Origin: Sphagnum compactum
Lineage: Eukaryota; Bryophyta; Sphagnopsida; Sphagnales
DNA length: 64,000 nt
Direction: 5' to 3'
Assembly (NCBI GenBank): GCA_965153455.1
Contig: OZ234494.1
Span: 11,594,001 to 11,658,000, forward strand
The notes under the pieces were generated by a model. It was given only the letters and a program-made list of their open reading frames with translations. It was not told the origin of the DNA and made no database searches. Numbering within the stretch: the stretch's first letter is position 1; every line of letters begins with the position of its first letter. Made by a program: the position numbers and the translations under genes. Positions 12,276 to 24,010 of this stretch are shown piece after piece.

Positions 12276-14177
12276 TGAGCACATTATCAGACACAAGAAT
12301 GGATCATCATGAGATACATACTTACATACATGGCAGCAGGTAAAGATGAGAAGAAGAAACATCAGCTCCAGGTTTTCCCAAAACGAACAATCTTGAAGAT
12401 CATGCAATTGAATTGTGATCATGTGTGATGATGATGCTACCGAAAAACCACCAAAATACAAATGTTCTTTGGGGCGCAGACAAAATCAAACTGTTTGTTA
12501 CAACAATTTTGAATGTAGACTTAGTTGGGTAGTAGACGGACCACTTGAATTGTATGTAATTGTAATCTGACTATTTGAAGCTTAAATTCATTTGGATGAT
12601 GCATCTGTTTGCAATTCTGGTGCATTGGTCATTTCTGTAGCTAGTGAAATCTTCTTTGGATCACTTGCAAGCAGAATGAATGTTTTCAGTTGGAGCTTGA
12701 AGAATGTAAGCCAGAGTTTTTACAGCAAGGAGGTTCAAACTTTTGTACTGTTTATCCATTGCAGGGCACTGTGACAGGAAAGAGTTGGGACTCTGGGAAA
12801 GGAGGTTTTTTTTTCTGCAGTGCACATATTGATTTATAATATCGGGTTTCAAACAATGAAGTTACTCTTTTGAGCACACACAAGAGTTCAAAAAGTTTTC
12901 ATTTTAGTTGATACACCAAAGCCCGACAACAACATCACTAGTAGCTGAGCTCAAGTGTTTGTGACATGTGTATTCAACTTTGAGGTCAAGCAATATTAGT
13001 TAAAGACTTGCTCACACAAAAGTTTTAACCACCACCCAAGATCTTTCGAATGCAAAATTCACAGTTACAAACATATTTTGTCATGTCAACAGCTCATGTA
13101 TCAATTCACCTGATTTTTCAATTATGCTTGTTAATCATGATGGGTTGAGTTGCACCTTGATGTACTGTGCTCATAGGAGGTACCCTCAGGAAGGTCACTC
13201 TTTGTATATTATTTTTCTGCAACACATGAGATGAAGATGAATGTTTTGGTATGCTGCTATGAAAAAAAGGAACTTTGAATGAATATTTCATTATAATTAA
13301 AAATAGTCTAAAAATATTTCAAATACGTTTTCATAAATGAATTCTGGGCTCCCTATTTACATTTAAGTAAATTACAAAAAATTCCTTCAAAATGAATTAG
13401 TTGCAAGCTACATCTTTTTTTGCAATCTATTTTGATAGGAAGAAATGGAAGTGACTTCACCGGGGTACTGACTACTTGTGAGACTGACTACTTATGAGCT
13501 TCAAAACAGTATCCAGGAGTGAGATGAACATTGAAAGTCTTTCAAAACATGTAATTGTGAATAAATCATGATACTTAGACAATCTTCCACAATGAAAAAA
13601 AAAATGCTTGTGTTAAGAAGGCCCACGCCTCACTATCGAGTTTCATAAACCTGCCATCCCTAAAGAGTAAAGATTACATCGCAGTTGAAGCTGTAGACCA
13701 ACACCAAAAAGATCAAAGTTGCAGTGTGAATTCCAGCATCCAAAACTTACCCATTATTCTGCCAACTATTAAAAACAACTGCAAGAAGAAGACAAAGCTG
13801 TACAAACCTTGCCTAATGGAAATTTGCACATCAACCATTCTACCAAGAGGTCGTATAATGAGACTCTGTCAATATAATCTCATGAATAAAAACCCAAGTA
13901 ATAATCTGCCATAAGATTACTGGTAGCGATAGCTGAGTATAAAGCCAATTGCTACTTATCTTCCCTCATGGGAAATTCCTTATTCATAATAGCTGCTGTT
14001 GGCCAACAACTATAGCAGTGCTCTACTTTGATGTGTGGTCAACAGAAAAAGAATACAGTATATGTGCCAGCAGTATTAACATGCAATTTTATCTAGCAAA
14101 GAAGTCTGAGCATGCATGAAGCAAGAAAAAGCTTCTTGTGTCCCACATGATGCCCCATCCTTCTTTCAAAAACAATG
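12276..14177. other. Intergenic DNA between the DUF1677 and P4-ATPase genes
   Basis: No supported gene. The right part is probably the 3' UTR and downstream region of the minus-strand flippase gene. Short open frames (60-63 codons) show no domain features. Confidence 0.45.
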
Positions 14178-14203
14178 AGAAAACCCTAAACCCTAAACCC
14201 TAG
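14178..14203 (-). repeat. Short interstitial telomere-type repeat
   Basis: Three consecutive CCCTAAA units (plus-strand reading), the plant telomere repeat, about 300 bp past the flippase stop codon. It can also act as a telo-box in plant promoters, but here it is at a gene's 3' side. Confidence 0.8.
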
Positions 14204-14497
14204 CCCTTAGCAAAGAAAGTCCAAAATGCAGTCTCACTGCTACAAGTCAAAAAACCCATTGCCAGAAGCTTGTAAAATGGAGAGCCCTGTGACAAAAAGC
14301 TCTGACACTTGATGTCAAATTGCAACTGCCTCAGTTTGGAGTGGATTGAACTTGGAGCTCAGACCTTTCATGTAGAAGCTCTTCATTGCTCAAATTAGGA
14401 ACATGCTGAAATAGCTTGTTTTGCGGGTGGACCAGGGCCGGGGGGGTGGAGTTCCAAAAACAAAAGAAGGAATTTGGGAAAATGATTTATACAAAGA

Positions 14498-17400
14498 CTA
14501 GACTTTCTGTTCCTTGGAAATTTTCATGCGCTCCAATTTTGTGCATTCCAGCACAATCTGATAATCTGAGGGGTAAAAAGCCCAGTGAAGACTGCGGTAG
14601 AGTAATTCAGGCAACAAGCATGCCACAACTACAATGGCTTGCAGAAGCCAGTAAGAAGGTGAGGGAGCCAAGACTTCGATGAACTCCTTGTATGCGGTTG
14701 TAGCGTCCAAAGGTGGCAGAGCTCCATAGACAAGGAGAAAGACATACCAGATAGCAATGCTGCCCCAGATGGCTAGATGATGAATCCATGTGAAGTACTG
14801 AACCATCATGTAGAGCTGCAAGTTTGGTACAAGCACCAGTGTGGTAAACATGGCACCCCCAAAATCTTGTACCGAAGATACTTCACCGCCACTGCGGAAT
14901 GCACTCAGTCCTGAGTAGATTGCCAGTGTGAAGAAGAAAATAACTGCTGAGGTGTATAATGAATATATAAGCCATGCAAATACACTCCTCTTGTTGAACA
15001 GCTCACCACGTTGCCCAGATTTATACAGCTCAGGATAACGAATTGCCTCATCTGCAGATACATCTTGGTCCAATACGCCTATGATGCATATTGGCAATGC
15101 TGTAAATATTGTGTTGTAGCAGGAAGCATACCAAGAGTTGTAGAATGGGGTCCCCGAAAAAAATGCAAAGCAATTGCAGTAGAATGCAATAAACCCAAGC
15201 ATGCATACTTTGTAAAAGAAATACAGCATCTGCAAAAAAATTTGCACATTTGACTCATGTCAGGGAGAAAGAATTCATACCCAGAAGTCTCAATTTCATA
15301 TGTTATGCTTGCAATATTAGTATCATCAGCATTTTGTTGAAGGAGTTTGAGAATGTACCATCAGAGAGACACGACGATAACACCAGTGACCATGAACAAG
15401 AAGCAAGCGTTCCAAAAATCGGAATTGGGAAATGGCATAGTCAGCAGCTGCTGCTGCCTGCATCCACCAAGATCCCAAAAGCAATTTAAGCAATATAAGT
15501 CATAACAGCTGAATCCTTACTCAGATGCATGCATATAAACCCCAGGAAATCACTCCTTTCAATAACATCATCCACAATTGACTATTTTTGTGACTACAAT
15601 CACTTTTGTAACCTAGAATACTAAACAAGCAAACTTGTCCTGAAACAGATGCTGTAGGTTGATGACCAGTGGTAATAAGATGGACCCATAGATTGATACT
15701 CAGATAATGTGTGAATTTTGTCACCCAATTGTCTCGTTTTTCTTTTCAGCTGGAATTACAAATGAAATTTTTTACATTACCTGAGCACCTTCGACACCTG
15801 AGATGCCAACACCAACATCAGCAGATTGAATCATTCCAACATCATTTGCACCATCACCAATTGCCAGGCACAATCGGTTCTGGCCAAGCCCCTTTCTTAC
15901 TAGCAGGGTAACCTGAGCTTTTTGGCGGGGTGATACCCTGCAGCAAAGCACGGAAGAGCAATTGATGCACACTTGCAAAAAGTGTTCTTGCAGCTCTTCA
16001 TCTGCCAAGATGAACGCCAAGGATTGACCATCAATGATCAGTGCATACTCCACAGCAGTTGTATCTGAATCTGCTCGTCGCAAAGGCCGATCTATAGTGG
16101 ACTCTTCTAAACCTCCTCCTCCTATTGGGCTATGATTGGATTTGAATGCTGTCATCTCAAACCCATTTTGTGCACTAGAGCTTGGGCTACCCAAATGACG
16201 GCCACTCCGTTTACTTACATTACGTGACAAGGTACTATGTTGACTTAAACTACGTGATAATGTCCTCTGTAAACTCCCACTAGGATTAAGTGCTTGTGCA
16301 TTGCTCAATGTGGACTCTCGAGGATTTTCATGGCCAGTTAAAACCAAATCAAGGGCCTCTGAAAGCTTGTGGCCCACAAATGCCTTTTGCTCCTGCAAAT
16401 TCAACATGAAACCTGTGTACATGAGCAAAATGCCAACAAATAAAACATAGACTATGATGCCTGGTTCAAAGAACTTCATTCTGTGTATAGCTTCAAGTCA
16501 ACAACAAATTCATTCATTCTTTCTGTGGCATGTCTGACATTCCTCTGATAGTTACAACAAAAGAGCAAAGAACCAACCTCTTCAACAACGTTGTTAGGAA
16601 GATTATCCCTTGTAGCTCTTTCTTCAAGAGCATGCGCTTCAGGACCGTCTAAACTCACTAGCAAATTATCCATGCCCTGACGAAGCAAACTGCATACCAT
16701 CACACCCGGATAGCATGGTGAATAAGACACAATAAATGAAGAAAAAGGAAAAAATTCCTCAGTAAATAGATTAGGTGAAATGAGTATTCGTGCATATGCT
16801 AACCCGTAGTTCTCTTTGCAGAATTCCTGTTTCATTGTGGAGGTCTCAAAAGCACACAATACTATCACTTGGTTTAGAAATCTGATCTCCAAATGATCCT
16901 TGAGCCTTGGAAACAATCAAGAGTTCTTTGATACCCAAATCATGTTCCACAAGATTCAAGCATTCGATTAGCTCGGTGTTTCAAGGGGCTCTCCTGTGCT
17001 GGGCATGCTACAAATGCATGGGTGCAAAGGACATAAAAGAGTGCACTTAGTGCAGCTTGAAGCCAATTAAAACTGGGTCATGAACTGATCACGGGCTCAC
17101 ATGGACTCAATCACAACCCAAATTCCTATGAAAGGGACTATCTCCCATGGATTTAATCATAGTCCCAACTCCTATGAAAGGCGCTAGTTTGCTTATAGTA
17201 TACTTTGTGCATCAACACATTAACTACCAAAGATTGAAAAGAAAGCACTACTCCCTTCTTTATAGTATCCTTTGCATCAACACAGTAAGTAGGCACTACT
17301 CTCCTCCATATAATATACTTTGTATCAGCACAGTAAATAACAGACAAATAGAGATTGAAAAGTGGGAAGTGTGTGCAAACTGTCTACACACCTGCAAGCG

Positions 17401-20074
17401 TATCCAATGTTAATGGCAGTTTCAACCTTGTCTCCAGTCAAGACCCAGATGTTAATACCAGCTCGAGCCAAGCGATCGATAGTTTCAGGAACACCATCTT
17501 GAAGTTTATCCTCAACTCCAGTACCACCAACAACAGTAAGACCACGTTCGATTTCATCTGCAACTTCCTCAGTACGAAGCTCCCTTTCACGCCCGAGAGT
17601 AGCTCGAACTTCAGCATACTTGGATTGCCATCTTTGGTACTCGTCTTCACTGAGCTCTCTGTAAGCAACCACAAGAGTGCGAAGCCCAACCTGCCCAAAT
17701 TCCTTCAAATCCTTCTTGGTTTCTTTCACAAATCCACTCTTGTTTCTGTCCACTCTCTGGAGCATCACAGAATCAGCTCCTTTGGAAAGAAGCAGCAAGC
17801 GACCATCCGGGAATCGCACAATCACTGACATACGCTTTCGTGCACTGGTGAACTCCAACACATTCAACAATTGGTAGACTTGCTCCACAGGAGCTGCAGT
17901 GGGACTTGGAGTTTCTCTGACGTACAGAGCTGTGGGAGTTCGCTTGTAGAAGAAGAATCCAAATTGCTTGGCAGCCACAACCAGAGCAGCTTCATCAGGA
18001 GATTCAGCTCTGTAGTGCATGGTATGTGGGTTGTCTGGATTTCCATCAGGAATTGCTGTGTGACAAAGTGCAAGTATCTGGAAGAAGAATCGGACGTTGT
18101 CAGCATTGGGTTCATGGATCCAGTTGCCACCTAACAGCCTTGGATCATAGAAGTTGAACCCTTTCTCACGATATGGGTTGTTCTCAGGACCATAAGGTCC
18201 ATTACTAGCATCATCAGGCAGCTGCACCAACATGTTGGTGTTGTTTTCTGTTGTCAAAATCTCCGGCTGTTGATTAGCAACAACAGCAATGTTCTGCAGC
18301 TCTTTGGAGGAGTGCCTAGAAGCTGGATTCTTCTTGTAACCTTCTTTTGGGTCATGGGGATGTGATGGATCTGAACCATGATCATCATCACCAAGAGCAA
18401 GGCCTAGTATCTTAGCAGCTCTTTCGACTTCTGTAGTACCCATTCCATAAGCAACTCCGGCAATGGAAGCACGAAAGAAGTCCATCTGATTGCTGGTAAG
18501 AGTACCAGTTTTGTCAGAGAAGATGGTATCGACTTGCCCTAATTCTTCATTCAAACCTGCAGATTTCACTTTAGCACCTTTCTGGGTGATGATGGAGTCA
18601 TACATGTGGAGATCTTCAGCTATGAACTGGGCTTGAATCGCGCGAACAATTTCTAGCGAGACATACAAGGCAATGGGCACAAAGTAGCCATAGAGAATCA
18701 AACTGTTGAAGAAGGAAACAACTCCTGCAACTGCATCTTCGTTGGGATTGTAGATTGTGGCATAGTCTGTGTCACCGATGGTGGGCAACAAGTACCACTG
18801 ATTGCTTCCTGCACCTTTGGTACGAACTGCCAACAGAACTGCAGTCAAGATGCTGACGAAGAGCAGCAGAGCGAACATGATCCAGATGATCTTGTCCAGA
18901 GTCTTGTCGACTCTACTGCGCTTGGAAGGAGGAGGCAACGAGTTTTGCATCACTTTGGTATCATGTCCTGTGTACACAACTGCTCCCACTATGCTCCCCG
19001 TGTTCTGCAGACTGGAGTCGCGTAGCAGTATCTGTGAAGGTCCGATCGGAAACGATCTTCTATCAGGAAACTCAAGCACACCTGCGAATGTGTACAAAGA
19101 AGCATTGGGTGGTTCGCATCGCAAGACCGCTTCGAAATTCTTCAGCACTTGTTTTCCTCCGTTGTTGTTCTTGCCAGATTCTTCTGCAGCGCCGCCATCA
19201 TCATCATCATCATCCACAACACCCCATGTACACTCTAGCGATTGTCGCACTTTCAAGTTGGTCTCGCCGTCGAGATTCATGGTCTCGACGTAACAGATCC
19301 CATCAGGTCCGGTTGACGACAACAACAGCAGATCCGCAGGAAAGTAGTTGCCATCACTGACTTTCACGAGATCACCCACTCGCACATTTCTCCACTCCTT
19401 CTCTTCGAACTTGCCTTGATCTCCGGAATATACAAGAGTGGGTCGAGAGTTCACCTGCCTGTCGCCTCGAGAGCGGCGTACATCTTCCACAAAGTCGCGT
19501 AAGAGGCCGAGAACCAGGACGAATGCCAGAGGTAACCATAGACTGATTGTCCCGTAAGGACCGAATCCCGCTGATGCGAGAATTGCGATCGCTGTGAAGT
19601 ACCAGTATGCTGCTCTTCGGTACTGTTCGAAGAGCGCCATTGGTAAGAAACTGTACCATGTATACTTGGTTGTCGATGTGCGATTTGACGCATACCTGCA
19701 GCAGCAAAATTCCCCCGGACCCCGATCGTCAAATTCTTCACAATCGAACATGATCTCATGAGCTTCGAGATTCGAGTTCTTTCTTTCTTTCTTTCTTTTT
19801 TGGGCCTTCCAGGTGCACTTTGTGAGCAGATTGAATTCCTCGACATGAGAAGAATCAGCAACGGCATATTGATATGTGCGTGGGTGCACCCACAAAGCAA
19901 GCGAGAGAGAAAGAGAGAGAGGATTTGGTGAGAATTTTCAAACCCGGTGGAAGAATTGAGGTCGGGTCGATTGCAGTGAACAATACGAGATTCAGCTTCT
20001 TCAGATTCTTGGTTGCTGTTTCCACCACGCCGCCACCATCTTCCCTTCCACCACTTGAGTCGATCATTCGCCAT
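14498..20074 (-). CDS. P4-type ATPase, aminophospholipid flippase (ALA-like), six exons
   Basis: ATP-driven flippase moving phospholipids to the cytosolic leaflet of plasma or endomembranes; plant family members usually pair with an ALIS/CDC50 subunit. Exons: 20074-19944, 19695-17392, 16689-16578, 16392-15781, 15457-15359, 15229-14498. All junctions are GT-AG, phases 2, 2, 0, 0, 0; the product is about 1329 residues. Signatures: N-terminal VHCN...STTKYT, A-domain NLDGETN (near 188), PIAL in TM4 (384-387), DKTGTLT with phospho-Asp438, N-domain ESPDEAA, hinge GDGANDVGM (1028-1036), and ten predicted membrane spans. It is longer than the usual ~1200 because of a poly-Asp/Asn loop after residue 190, a long N-domain loop, and a Ser/Arg-rich insertion (about 876-924). 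The ATG at 20074 fits because exon 1 exactly completes the family's N-terminal spacing. Central parts resemble ALA4-12; the C-terminal part is mixed. Confidence 0.93.
17085..17345. repeat. Tandem repeats within flippase intron 2
   Basis: Three imperfect copies of a roughly 65-bp unit containing tatagtatactttgtgcatc and aacacagtaa. Before them a second pair of units contains cctatgaaagg (near 17127 and 17171). The intron spans 16690-17391. Non-coding. Confidence 0.6.
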
Positions 20075-21000
20075 GATGTCTGCAGCTTGAATTCCTCTTT
20101 TCCCTCCTCCCCCACAATCTCCAACTTTCTCTTCTTCTGCTCCTGCTCAAGTCTTCAAAAAAACACTACCAACTCTTTTTCTTGTGCAGCTCCAGCGACC
20201 TGACTGATGAACTTCACAGCTCTACTACTAAGTCTCAACAATTGCCTGCAACTTCCCGAAGGGAAAAAAAAAAAAAAAAACTGTTTTGACACTCTTCTGC
20301 AGCAGCTTCTGTACAACAAACTCCTGCCAAATTTTGGGATTCACGTGATTGTAATAATCCACCTTGAATCAAACCCATGGCCAAAACCACAAGCTCAAAT
20401 TTTGACCACTACACAAAATTTGGCATTTGTGCACCATTCAGCAGCAGCAGCAGCAGCAGCTCCAAAACATTGAGGACCAACTGCTGAGCTGCTGTGTGAT
20501 CAAATTTTTCATGAAAACCGAACCAAGTCTAGACAATTTATATACAAGTACATACATACAGCTTCTTCCCAAACCCAGCTGAGGAAAGAACCAACAAAAA
20601 ACATCTCCAAAAAAACCGCAAGGTGCCAAACAAAAGTTTAACCTAATTTGTGAGCGCTTGCCACTTCTTCCCTCTCCACCATTTCAGCTCTTCGCTCACC
20701 TCCTTCCTCCTCAGACGACAAGTGTGTAATTACACGTCAAAAGCAGAAGGCGCTGCAAGAAGCCAAAGGCGAAGGAACGAAGCAAACACGGAAGGACATA
20801 CGCGGTAGCACCCCGAGCTCCACAGGACGACGACGATGACGACGACACAGTTCCATCCCCAGTTATATCCCCAGTTCGATCCCCAGTTCGTCCATTACCC
20901 ACCCCGAACCCCCCCAAGATTCGTCCAGTGTCCAGTTCAGCCTTTTTTTACTGGCGAGAAATCCCGGCAAAAAGAGAAATTAAATTTTTTTTTGTGAAAA
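20075..21000 (-). promoter_or_regulatory. 5' leader and promoter region of the P4-ATPase gene
   Basis: Upstream of the ATG on the minus strand, with a poly-A run (20263-20280), an (AGC)6-type run at 20441-20460 and higher GC than the DNA beyond 21 kb. Transcription start not determinable. Confidence 0.35.
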
Positions 21001-21047
21001 TGAAGTGAGTTTCGAGAACTGAGGGAAATATATAATTAAACATCGCC

Positions 21048-21074
21048 AGATTATATTATATTATATTATATATT
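21048..21074. repeat. (ATATT)n microsatellite
   Basis: Consecutive attat units (ttatattatattatattata), a simple repeat at the edge of the flippase promoter region. Confidence 0.85.
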
Positions 21075-21086
21075 TGGTTTTCATTG

Positions 21087-21180
21087 TGTAGCCAAAAATA
21101 TAAAAAGATGATTAGGGTTTTGTAGTTCATATATATAGTATATAGCCATATTTGGCTAAATCTTCCTATGGATGATCCCC
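21087..21180 (-). repeat. Dispersed family P (palindromic core), copy 1
   Basis: Read on the minus strand: GGATCATCCATAGGAAGATT, then TAGCCAAATATGGCTATATAC, ending in TATTTTTGGCTACAC. The core TAGCCAAATNTGGCTA is a palindrome. Three more copies lie at about 48328-48416 (minus), 53652-53748 (plus) and 63346-63440 (plus). Confidence 0.7.
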
Positions 21181-22114
21181 ACGTTTTCTACAACTTCCTA
21201 TTGATGATCACTTCTTTGGCTAAAAAACAAAACAAAAAACAAAAAATCCTAAAATAAATTCAGTTCCTACGTCCCCAGTTCATGCACAGAAGATGAAGTG
21301 AATTTTACAGTATATACACAATCCCCTGCCGACACCTTTGCACACTACTGTACAGTTTTTTTTTAATTTTTAAAATAATTTTTAATTTTTAAAATAATTT
21401 TTTAATTAAAAAATAAATTTTGGCATAACCCTCTTGGTTGCTAGAATCACAAGAGGGACTGTGCATAAAAATTATGACATTTTAAAATACACATGAAAAC
21501 TGTTAACCAAACAAAAGAAAGAGGGGGAAATGTGATGAAAATTTTCAATTAATTTTTTGCAAAATCTGGTGAAATTTTCGCTAGAAAACAAGGAATCTAA
21601 GATTAAATATGCACCTTTTTATTTTAATTTTTGCCATTTGTGCAAAAATTTGCACCTTAAAAAAGGGCTAATTTATGAGATCACTTAGTTTACTTCTTAA
21701 GAGTGTCAGTTATTAAATTAAAATAAAAAGGGGCATTTTTTTTGAGAAACAGGACCCAGAGGTCCTTTGATTTTGAATTTTTTGAAAAACATTGGAATTT
21801 GAAGGTTCTTTGATTTTGATTAAATTTTTAAAATCAAATCTGGAAATTATTTTTTAAAATCTAATAATTACCCAGTATCGCTAATTTCCATGACTTTACA
21901 TTAGACCTTTCAAATGGGTTTAAATGCAGTTTTAACACATTTCTTTGGCGTGTGCAATCGTTATGAATTGCCATTCATAGCAAGTAATGTTGTTATGTGT
22001 TTATTAGATTCTCACCTAGCACTATTGAAATTAATAAAATCACACACATGAAAACATGAACAAAAATCCTCTTCTTCTTTTTTTGTGTTCTAAAATTTCA
22101 AAACGTAAAAGATG
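21181..22114. other. AT-rich intergenic DNA, nothing supported
   Basis: Includes a locally duplicated poly-A/T block at 21360-21415 (tttttaatttttaaaataat twice). No gene signal. Confidence 0.45.
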
Positions 22115-22398
22115 GACACTTACATTAAAATATATCTTAATAGAAAAGAAAAATTATAGAAACTCAAATATTTCACCATGCAAAAATATAATATTCAAAA
22201 AATCCTCTAAAAGAAATCAAAATCCTTCTAGATATTATAACTTTATAACTAATCTCAAGTTTCAACACAAGTCAAAATATCATCTTTCAAAAATCCTCAT
22301 ATAAAAATAAACCTATTACCTAGGGGCCAAAATCCCTTAAGCTACTGTACTCTATAATGAATACAAACGCAATATCCTTGCCTTGGTACGCAAGGCCA
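22115..22398 (+). repeat. Dispersed family H, copy 1
   Basis: About 280 bp matching the reverse complement of 46964-47262 nearly end to end, by eye close to 85-90% identity. Shared strings include aaactcaaatatttcac, aactaatctcaagtttcaac and gcaatatccttgcct. An 82-codon open frame here is non-ATG-rich and disrupted in the other copy, so it is not a gene. Confidence 0.8.
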
Positions 22399-22605
22399 AT
22401 AAATGGTATTAGCTTCACAGTCTATCTAGTTTTAATTATGTTTTAGATACACAAAGGTCCTAATTAAAAAAATTACGAGACATGTCATATGAAGATGACT
22501 CACAATTTGATTAACAGCTCTCACAGCTCCTTGGTTTTATGAATGCAAAAGGTGCTAACCACTGTTGGTGAAAAAATGCAATGGAAACAGGCTGTTATGT
22601 TCTTA

Positions 22606-22979
22606 GAGCATCTCCACCGGTGCTCAGTATGTCACTCTGGATAACAAAATTAAATGTTTAAGTTTAGCTGTTTTGTTTTTTTGGCAACCCCACCAATAAA
22701 ACTGTAACTGGAAGTGCATATATGTGGGGACTACTAATAGCAAACCACCTGGACCAATCTTATGATCAACCAATCAGAAATACTGAGCCCCAGTGAGATC
22801 CAATTTATTACACTCTTTCTTGGAGGTGCACAACTGTGTTGCGCCTTTTACAAACCACGGCAATCTGGACGAATTTGGTGCACAAAAACCAATTTCATGA
22901 GCTAAACCGGCATATTTTGACTTTTTCACAACAAATTTTACTGTCTGGAGTCACATACCGAGCACCAGTGGAGATGCTC
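22606..22979. mobile_element. Tourist-like MITE (PIF/Harbinger type), 374 bp
   Basis: Begins GAGCATCTCCACCGGTGCTC and ends with its near-perfect inverse (GAGCACCAGTGGAGATGCTC). The inverted similarity reaches about 40 bp inward (cagtatgtcactctgga / tcacataccg side). It is flanked on both sides by TTA (22603-22605 and 22980-22982), the 3-bp target duplication expected for PIF/Harbinger. No coding capacity. GAGCATCTCCA ends are common in plant MITEs. Confidence 0.85.
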
Positions 22980-23689
22980 TTAGAACGAAATAAGGAATTG
23001 TCTCAGAACCTTGAACTGATCAACATTGGCACAAAACCAATACATTTTGAGTAATGTCTCCCACCCATGGGCTTTACCCAAAGCACAAGGCAAAGGTTAT
23101 CATGAACTCAATGTGCATAGATCATGAGGCATAAGAGGGTGAGGGTTCTTATGGAGATGAAAAGTGGAGTAGACATAACAGCACTCCATTTTTCTAGGGG
23201 GATTAGGATATTCATGGATATAATAAGGTGGTCTCCAAATATCTTAGGAAATTTGTCTGGTTTCTTGATGTTACTTGAAAGATTTGCCTTAATCATTTGT
23301 CAATGCCATACAATCGATACATGCATGAGAGTCATGTCAGAAGTCCTTTGTTGGCTGATGCTACTTGAAATCTAGGTTTGTTATCTTATCATTCTTTGCT
23401 TGATTTTGGCTAAAGTTTCCACCCAAAATCTTCCCAAGTGTGTAAAGTTTGGATTAAACAGTTTTTCATCAATGGTATTGAAACATGACTGTTATTTTTT
23501 TAGATACCATCATGGACAACTAAATTACACAAGATACAATTAAGTTATCCATAAAGTAATTTTGAGTTTCAGCCTCACTTTCCAACGTCAGTCACTGGAC
23601 CGGCCCTGAAAACACAGAATAGCTTTGAAAAATCTAACCACCATGGTCACTTTTCAAACCACGGGCCGTTTCCTTCCATGGTCACAGAC

Positions 23690-24010
23690 CAGGGACCAGG
23701 GGGTGAAATAGGTAAGGCCCGTTGACCTAGTTATCTATGGGCTACCTACCTACCCTACCCACCTTGTTACCTATGACTACATACCTAACTAAGAATACTC
23801 ATAGGCTACCCACCTATCTACCCAAAAGCTACCTATGGTCTACCTACTCATCTACCCATGGGTCATCTAGGGACCACCTAGGGAGTTTTATAGGGATTAT
23901 TACCTAGAGGGCATATAAGGGTTATGTAGGGTCTTCCTAAATTAGGGGATACCTAGGGACCACTCCTAAAGTTATCTAAGGGCTATCTAAAGGACTATTT
24001 TGAGGGTTAT
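23690..24010. repeat. Degenerate CCTAGG/TACCTA-rich repeat, block 1
   Basis: Loose repeats of tacctacc, acctaggga, tatctaaggg and ttatgtaggg. The same vocabulary resumes at 25870-26480, which suggests one array split by inserted sequence. Confidence 0.55.

Noticed and set aside
17325-19895. Start of the P4-ATPase at 19895
   Set aside because: The codon there is GTG, not ATG, and the residues before YASNRTST do not fit the family; an upstream exon with an ATG at 20074 does.
19451-20074. Single 207-codon protein from the 20074 ATG without splicing
   Set aside because: Only the first 43 codons look like a P4-ATPase; the rest is intron read-through followed by a shadow frame of exon 2.
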